From positions 1 through 23,026 of IMG/VR virus record IMGVR_UViG_3300048589_000254: 23,026 nt of DNA. The stretch is one strand, 5' to 3'. Below are positions 20,697 through 23,026 of the stretch, one piece after another (position 1 is the first letter of the stretch; every line of letters starts with the position of its first letter). Under the pieces are notes generated by a model. It did no database searches, was not told the DNA's origin, and worked only from the letters and a program-made list of their open reading frames with translations. The position numbers and the translations under genes were made by a program. Source of the DNA: a virus.

Positions 20697-21145
20697 CTCT
20701 GCGCGTTGTGCCAGTGCTCCACAAGACAGCCAACGAGTTTGTGCGGCGCCTGCACAGGCACCACGGGCCAACGCCCGGAACGATCATCTGTGCCGGTGTT
20801 GCTGACGACGAACGACTCTGCGGCGTTGCGATTGCTGGCCGTCCTGTCGCGCCGGCATTTCAAGACGGCCGGACCATCGAGATCAATCGAGTTTGTACGG
20901 ACGGCACGCCTAACGCGTGCTCGATGCTCTATAGCGCAGTCCGCAAAGCAGCGCGCGCACTCGGGTACGAACGGATCATTACCTACACGTTGCCAGAGGA
21001 AGGCGGCGCCAGCTTGCGCGCTGCCGGGTTCGTGTTCGATGGCGAAGCTGGCGGCCCTGCGCGCCTCTGGCACAACAGGCCAAACCGGAAGGTGCAGCCG
21101 GTCGGCGAGGACATGGTAGGAGGGAAATGGCGATGGGTAGCGTGA
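20693..21145 (+). CDS. XF1762-type phage N-acetyltransferase
   Basis: A 150-residue protein starting at GTG in a GTGA overlap. The pattern HKTANEFVRRLHRHHGPTP, followed by VADDERLCGVAIAGRPVA, EINRVCTDGTPNACSMLYSA and ALGYERIITYTLPEEGGASL with RAAGF, is that of the XF1762 acyltransferase family of phages. This is a GNAT-like fold using acetyl-CoA. The target is unknown. Its DNA looks lower in GC than the recombination genes, suggesting an accessory gene gained on its own. Its 3' end overlaps the start of a small lipoprotein gene. Confidence 0.8.
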   Translation: MTLRVVPVLHKTANEFVRRLHRHHGPTPGTIICAGVADDERLCGVAIAGRPVAPAFQDGRTIEINRVCTDGTPNACSMLYSAVRKAARALGYERIITYTLPEEGGASLRAAGFVFDGEAGGPARLWHNRPNRKVQPVGEDMVGGKWRWVA

Positions 21146-21264
21146 TGCGAGTCGTAATCGTGCTCATCGTCGCCGGCCTGGTGGCATGCGGCTCTGCGTC
21201 CGACGACCCGGCGCAGGCGAACGTGGTCGAGAAACCGGCGCAGGTAGCGCCGAGCAAGGAGTGA
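21133..21264 (+). CDS. Small lipoprotein (43 residues)
   Basis: MGSVMRVVIVLIVAGLVAC is a complete lipoprotein signal with lipobox Cys at residue 19. A short hydrophilic tail of about 24 residues ends QVAPSKE. AGGAGG lies 9 nt before this ATG; an ATG at 21127 is also in frame but only 3 nt from the site. The first 13 nt lie inside the end of the acetyltransferase gene in another frame. Small lipoproteins in phages include Rz1-type spanins, but no Rz partner is nearby. An envelope or exclusion function is only a possibility. Confidence 0.6.
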   Translation: MGSVMRVVIVLIVAGLVACGSASDDPAQANVVEKPAQVAPSKE

Positions 21265-21266
21265 CG

Positions 21267-21551
21267 ATGGACATTGGGCCACTGACCATATGCGAGCGGA
21301 TGCACAGCAACGGCACGCCAACGGGTTCTTTTCTGATTGCCGCGCTGCACTGGCCGTGGTCGCTGACTTGGCGATGGATAGTCGTGAAAGCGCCGTGGTA
21401 CGCACCGCCGGGCAAGCAGGGTTTCAGTTTCAGGCGCACACATCGCGGCTTCAATTTTCATGCCTGCTTCAACACCCGTTTGACTGGGCATTGGTCGGCG
21501 CAGACCCAACCGAACATGAAGCGGGCGCAGATAGCGCCGCAGGAGAAATGA
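21267..21551 (+). CDS. Hypothetical accessory protein
   Basis: A 94-residue protein starting MDIGPLTICERMHSNGTPTG, with AAGGAG 5 nt upstream. It is rich in aromatic residues (ALHWPWSLTWRWIVVKAPWYAPPG) and basic residues (FRRTHRGFNFHACFN). Its last residues (RAQIAPQEK) and the ribosome-site region repeat those of the preceding small lipoprotein. Its DNA appears lower in GC than the core early genes. I recognise no family. It could be a recently gained gene. Confidence 0.6.
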   Translation: MDIGPLTICERMHSNGTPTGSFLIAALHWPWSLTWRWIVVKAPWYAPPGKQGFSFRRTHRGFNFHACFNTRLTGHWSAQTQPNMKRAQIAPQEK

Positions 21552-21553
21552 CG

Positions 21554-21958
21554 ATGACCAACGAAGTTGCAACCGTGCAGTCGTTCCAGGAGCGCGTCGG
21601 CTCGATGATCCGATCGCAGATCGGCGAGCTGATGACGAACGAGGAGATCAAGGCCCTCGTCGATAAGGCGATGCACGAAGCGTTTTTCGAGAAGCGTGTG
21701 GTCAAGGTGGGGCAGTGGGGGGATACCAAGACGGAGCCACCCTATGCCATCGAACTCGTGACCGATCTGCTGCGCGAAGAAGTCAAGACGGCGGCGGTGG
21801 CCTGGCTTAAGGAGAACCCCGAGGCGGTGCAGGAAGCGATCAAGGATGCGATCGGCAAGGGCATGATGGACATGCTCACGACCGCGCTCAACGGTTACTT
21901 CTGGAATGCCTTCGAGGGGTTCCGCAACGAGCTGCGCAACAAAGGCATCGCGATATGA
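21554..21958 (+). CDS. Hypothetical helical phage protein
   Basis: A 134-residue helical protein starting MTNEVATVQSFQERVGSMIR, with AGGAG 8 nt upstream. Central features are EEIKALVDKAMHEAFFEKRVVK and LREEVKTAAVAWLKENPEAVQ, and a final FRNELRNKGIAI. It resembles a family of phage proteins seen near early or regulatory genes, but I cannot name its function. It ends in an ATGA overlap with the next gene. Confidence 0.68.
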   Translation: MTNEVATVQSFQERVGSMIRSQIGELMTNEEIKALVDKAMHEAFFEKRVVKVGQWGDTKTEPPYAIELVTDLLREEVKTAAVAWLKENPEAVQEAIKDAIGKGMMDMLTTALNGYFWNAFEGFRNELRNKGIAI

Positions 21959-22779
21959 CCCCCGACGAACTCCGCGCGCTGGCCGATGCGCTATGGGTAG
22001 CGATGTCCTTTCATGCGCCCGACAGCGACGCCCGCAACGCCCTGTTGCTGGCGAGCGTCTACCTGCGCGCACAGGCCGATGCGCAGCCGGTGGCGGCCGT
22101 GCCCGTAATACAGGAGCGTGGTCCGTGGCTGGCAGGGCGAGACAAGCAACAAGCGTGGAAGCAACAAGTGTGGATCGAGTCGGACGACTTCACGCACGAC
22201 GTGCGCCTTGACGTTACCGGCGACTTCGAGAGCGACGGCCACAAATTCGCCTACGCGCAGGAAATCGCTCGCCGACTGAACGCTGCGCCAGCCGCACCGC
22301 AGGCCGAGCAGCCTATCGACCTCGATGCGGTCGCCATGCAGCAAATGCGACAGGCGGCGGCAGAGTCAACGTGGATGCCGAGTGAGTACACCAGCAACGA
22401 CTGGATCGCCGACGTTTGTAGGTGGCTGCGCGATGGCCCGCCAGCGGCCGCACCGCCGGCCGAGCCAGACGACCCGCACATGATCGTGGCAGAGGATCGC
22501 TTTCCAGACGTGCCGGCCGAACGATGGAAACCTTGTCCTCAGTGTGGCGAGGACTTTGACCGAGAGTGCCCGATCTGCGACGGACTCGGCAGGGTGCTTG
22601 CGACTGACGGTGAGCAGGCCGAGCCGAAGCGCGAGCCGTTGACATATGAGCAGCTTGTATCTGCCTGCTATACCTACCGCCACGACTTCGGGTTGCTCGA
22701 CCCGGACGAGCAGGAACTCGTGATTGAAGAAGCGGGGCGGTGGGCCAAGGCGTTTGGAATCGGAGGCAGCGATGAGTGA
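21955..22779 (+). CDS. Mosaic phage protein with central zinc-finger-like CxxC pair
   Basis: A 274-residue protein. The N-terminal part (MTPDELRALADALWVA, then LLLASVYLRAQADAQPVAA) is a common opening of variable early phage proteins. A middle region has TGDFESDGHKFAYAQEIARRLNAA. Residues about 195-212 contain CPQCGEDFDRECPICDGLG, a DnaJ-like zinc site with two CxxC pairs. The C-terminus is helical (ELVIEEAGRWAKAFGIGG). Linkers rich in Ala and Pro separate the parts, suggesting assembly from modules. It starts with an ATGA overlap. Its role is unknown. Confidence 0.7.
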   Translation: MTPDELRALADALWVAMSFHAPDSDARNALLLASVYLRAQADAQPVAAVPVIQERGPWLAGRDKQQAWKQQVWIESDDFTHDVRLDVTGDFESDGHKFAYAQEIARRLNAAPAAPQAEQPIDLDAVAMQQMRQAAAESTWMPSEYTSNDWIADVCRWLRDGPPAAAPPAEPDDPHMIVAEDRFPDVPAERWKPCPQCGEDFDRECPICDGLGRVLATDGEQAEPKREPLTYEQLVSACYTYRHDFGLLDPDEQELVIEEAGRWAKAFGIGGSDE

Positions 22780-23026
22780 CATGACACAAGCCGCGCTCGA
22801 CGTTCTCGCGGAGCGTCGCAGGCAGATCGAGGCTGAGGGATGGACGCCTGAGCACGACGATCAACACAGCAATTGGGAACTGTCCCGTGCAGCCGTTTGC
22901 TACGGCGACATGGGCGGCAATGGCCCATTCAGCCACCCGCACCCAGCGCACCCACCGCAAGGCTGGCCGTGGCACTGGACATGGTGGAAGCCGTCAGACG
23001 ACCCACGCCGCAACCTCGTCAAAGCC
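22772..23026 (+). CDS. Conserved phage protein, cut by the window edge
   Basis: An open frame of 85 codons with GGAGG 6 nt before the ATG, overlapping the previous gene. It starts MSDMTQAALDVLAERRRQIEAEGWTPEHDD and contains WPWHWTWWKPSDDPRRNLVKA. The motifs ERRRQIEAEGWTPEHDD and WWKP...RRNLVKA belong to a widespread early phage protein family of unknown function. The C-terminal part lies outside the window. Confidence 0.8.
   Translation, partial: MSDMTQAALDVLAERRRQIEAEGWTPEHDDQHSNWELSRAAVCYGDMGGNGPFSHPHPAHPPQGWPWHWTWWKPSDDPRRNLVKA

Noticed and set aside
1-23026. CRISPR arrays, tRNA genes, diversity-generating retroelement, integrase or attachment sites
   Set aside because: I looked for regularly spaced repeats, cloverleaf patterns, reverse transcriptase motifs and integrase motifs on both strands and saw none.

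Overview
The window is about 23 kb of a high-GC temperate phage or prophage. It carries a podovirus-type head and connector module, a lambda-like immunity region and an early recombination operon. GC content, frequent ATGA/GTGA start-stop overlaps and the gene families point to a proteobacterial host, most likely a betaproteobacterium (Burkholderia/Ralstonia-like) or a relative. No host gene, integrase, attachment site or lysis gene is visible, so the phage extends past both ends and the host stays an inference.

Layout. Bases 1-14357 are read on the minus strand as one long collinear series. From the immunity region outward it holds a Cro-like protein, a CII-like regulator, a winged-helix protein, a small basic protein, a Prim-Pol/RepA-type primase-helicase, a RuvC-like resolvase, small proteins, the small and large terminase subunits, two unknown proteins, the portal, a beta-rich virion protein, a scaffolding-like protein, the major capsid protein, a small protein, a tail adaptor and a tail/DNA-stabilisation protein that runs off the left edge. 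The series is interrupted by a rho-independent terminator between scaffold and capsid, two copies of an 18-nt UUCG hairpin, a 17-bp direct repeat, and a strongly G/C-skewed stretch with a predicted G-quadruplex.

Bases 14030-15320 form the immunity region. Five 14-bp operators with consensus TTAGGNNNNCCTAA flank a short repressor gene and a lipoprotein gene. Three operators sit left of the repressor between divergent promoters, and two sit at the early rightward promoter. The arrangement matches lambda cro-OR-cI-rex-OL, but the repressor has no peptidase domain and the rex position holds a lipoprotein. The start codons of the repressor and of the Cro-like gene lie at the predicted transcription starts, which suggests leaderless mRNAs.

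Bases 15353-23026 are an early plus-strand operon. Small unknown proteins come first, then an HNH endonuclease, a Sak4-like RecA-fold ATPase, a DUF669-type SSB-like protein and a Cas4/AddB-like PD-(D/E)XK nuclease with a probable Fe-S cluster. After these come accessory genes: small membrane or lipoprotein ORFs, an XF1762-type acetyltransferase and unknown proteins. The plus operon would handle recombination and host takeover. The minus operon would handle replication, packaging and virion assembly.

The observations most worth checking are the operator array with its matched recognition helices, the leaderless starts, the lipoprotein in the rex position, and an apparent one-base deletion at the start of the tail gene.
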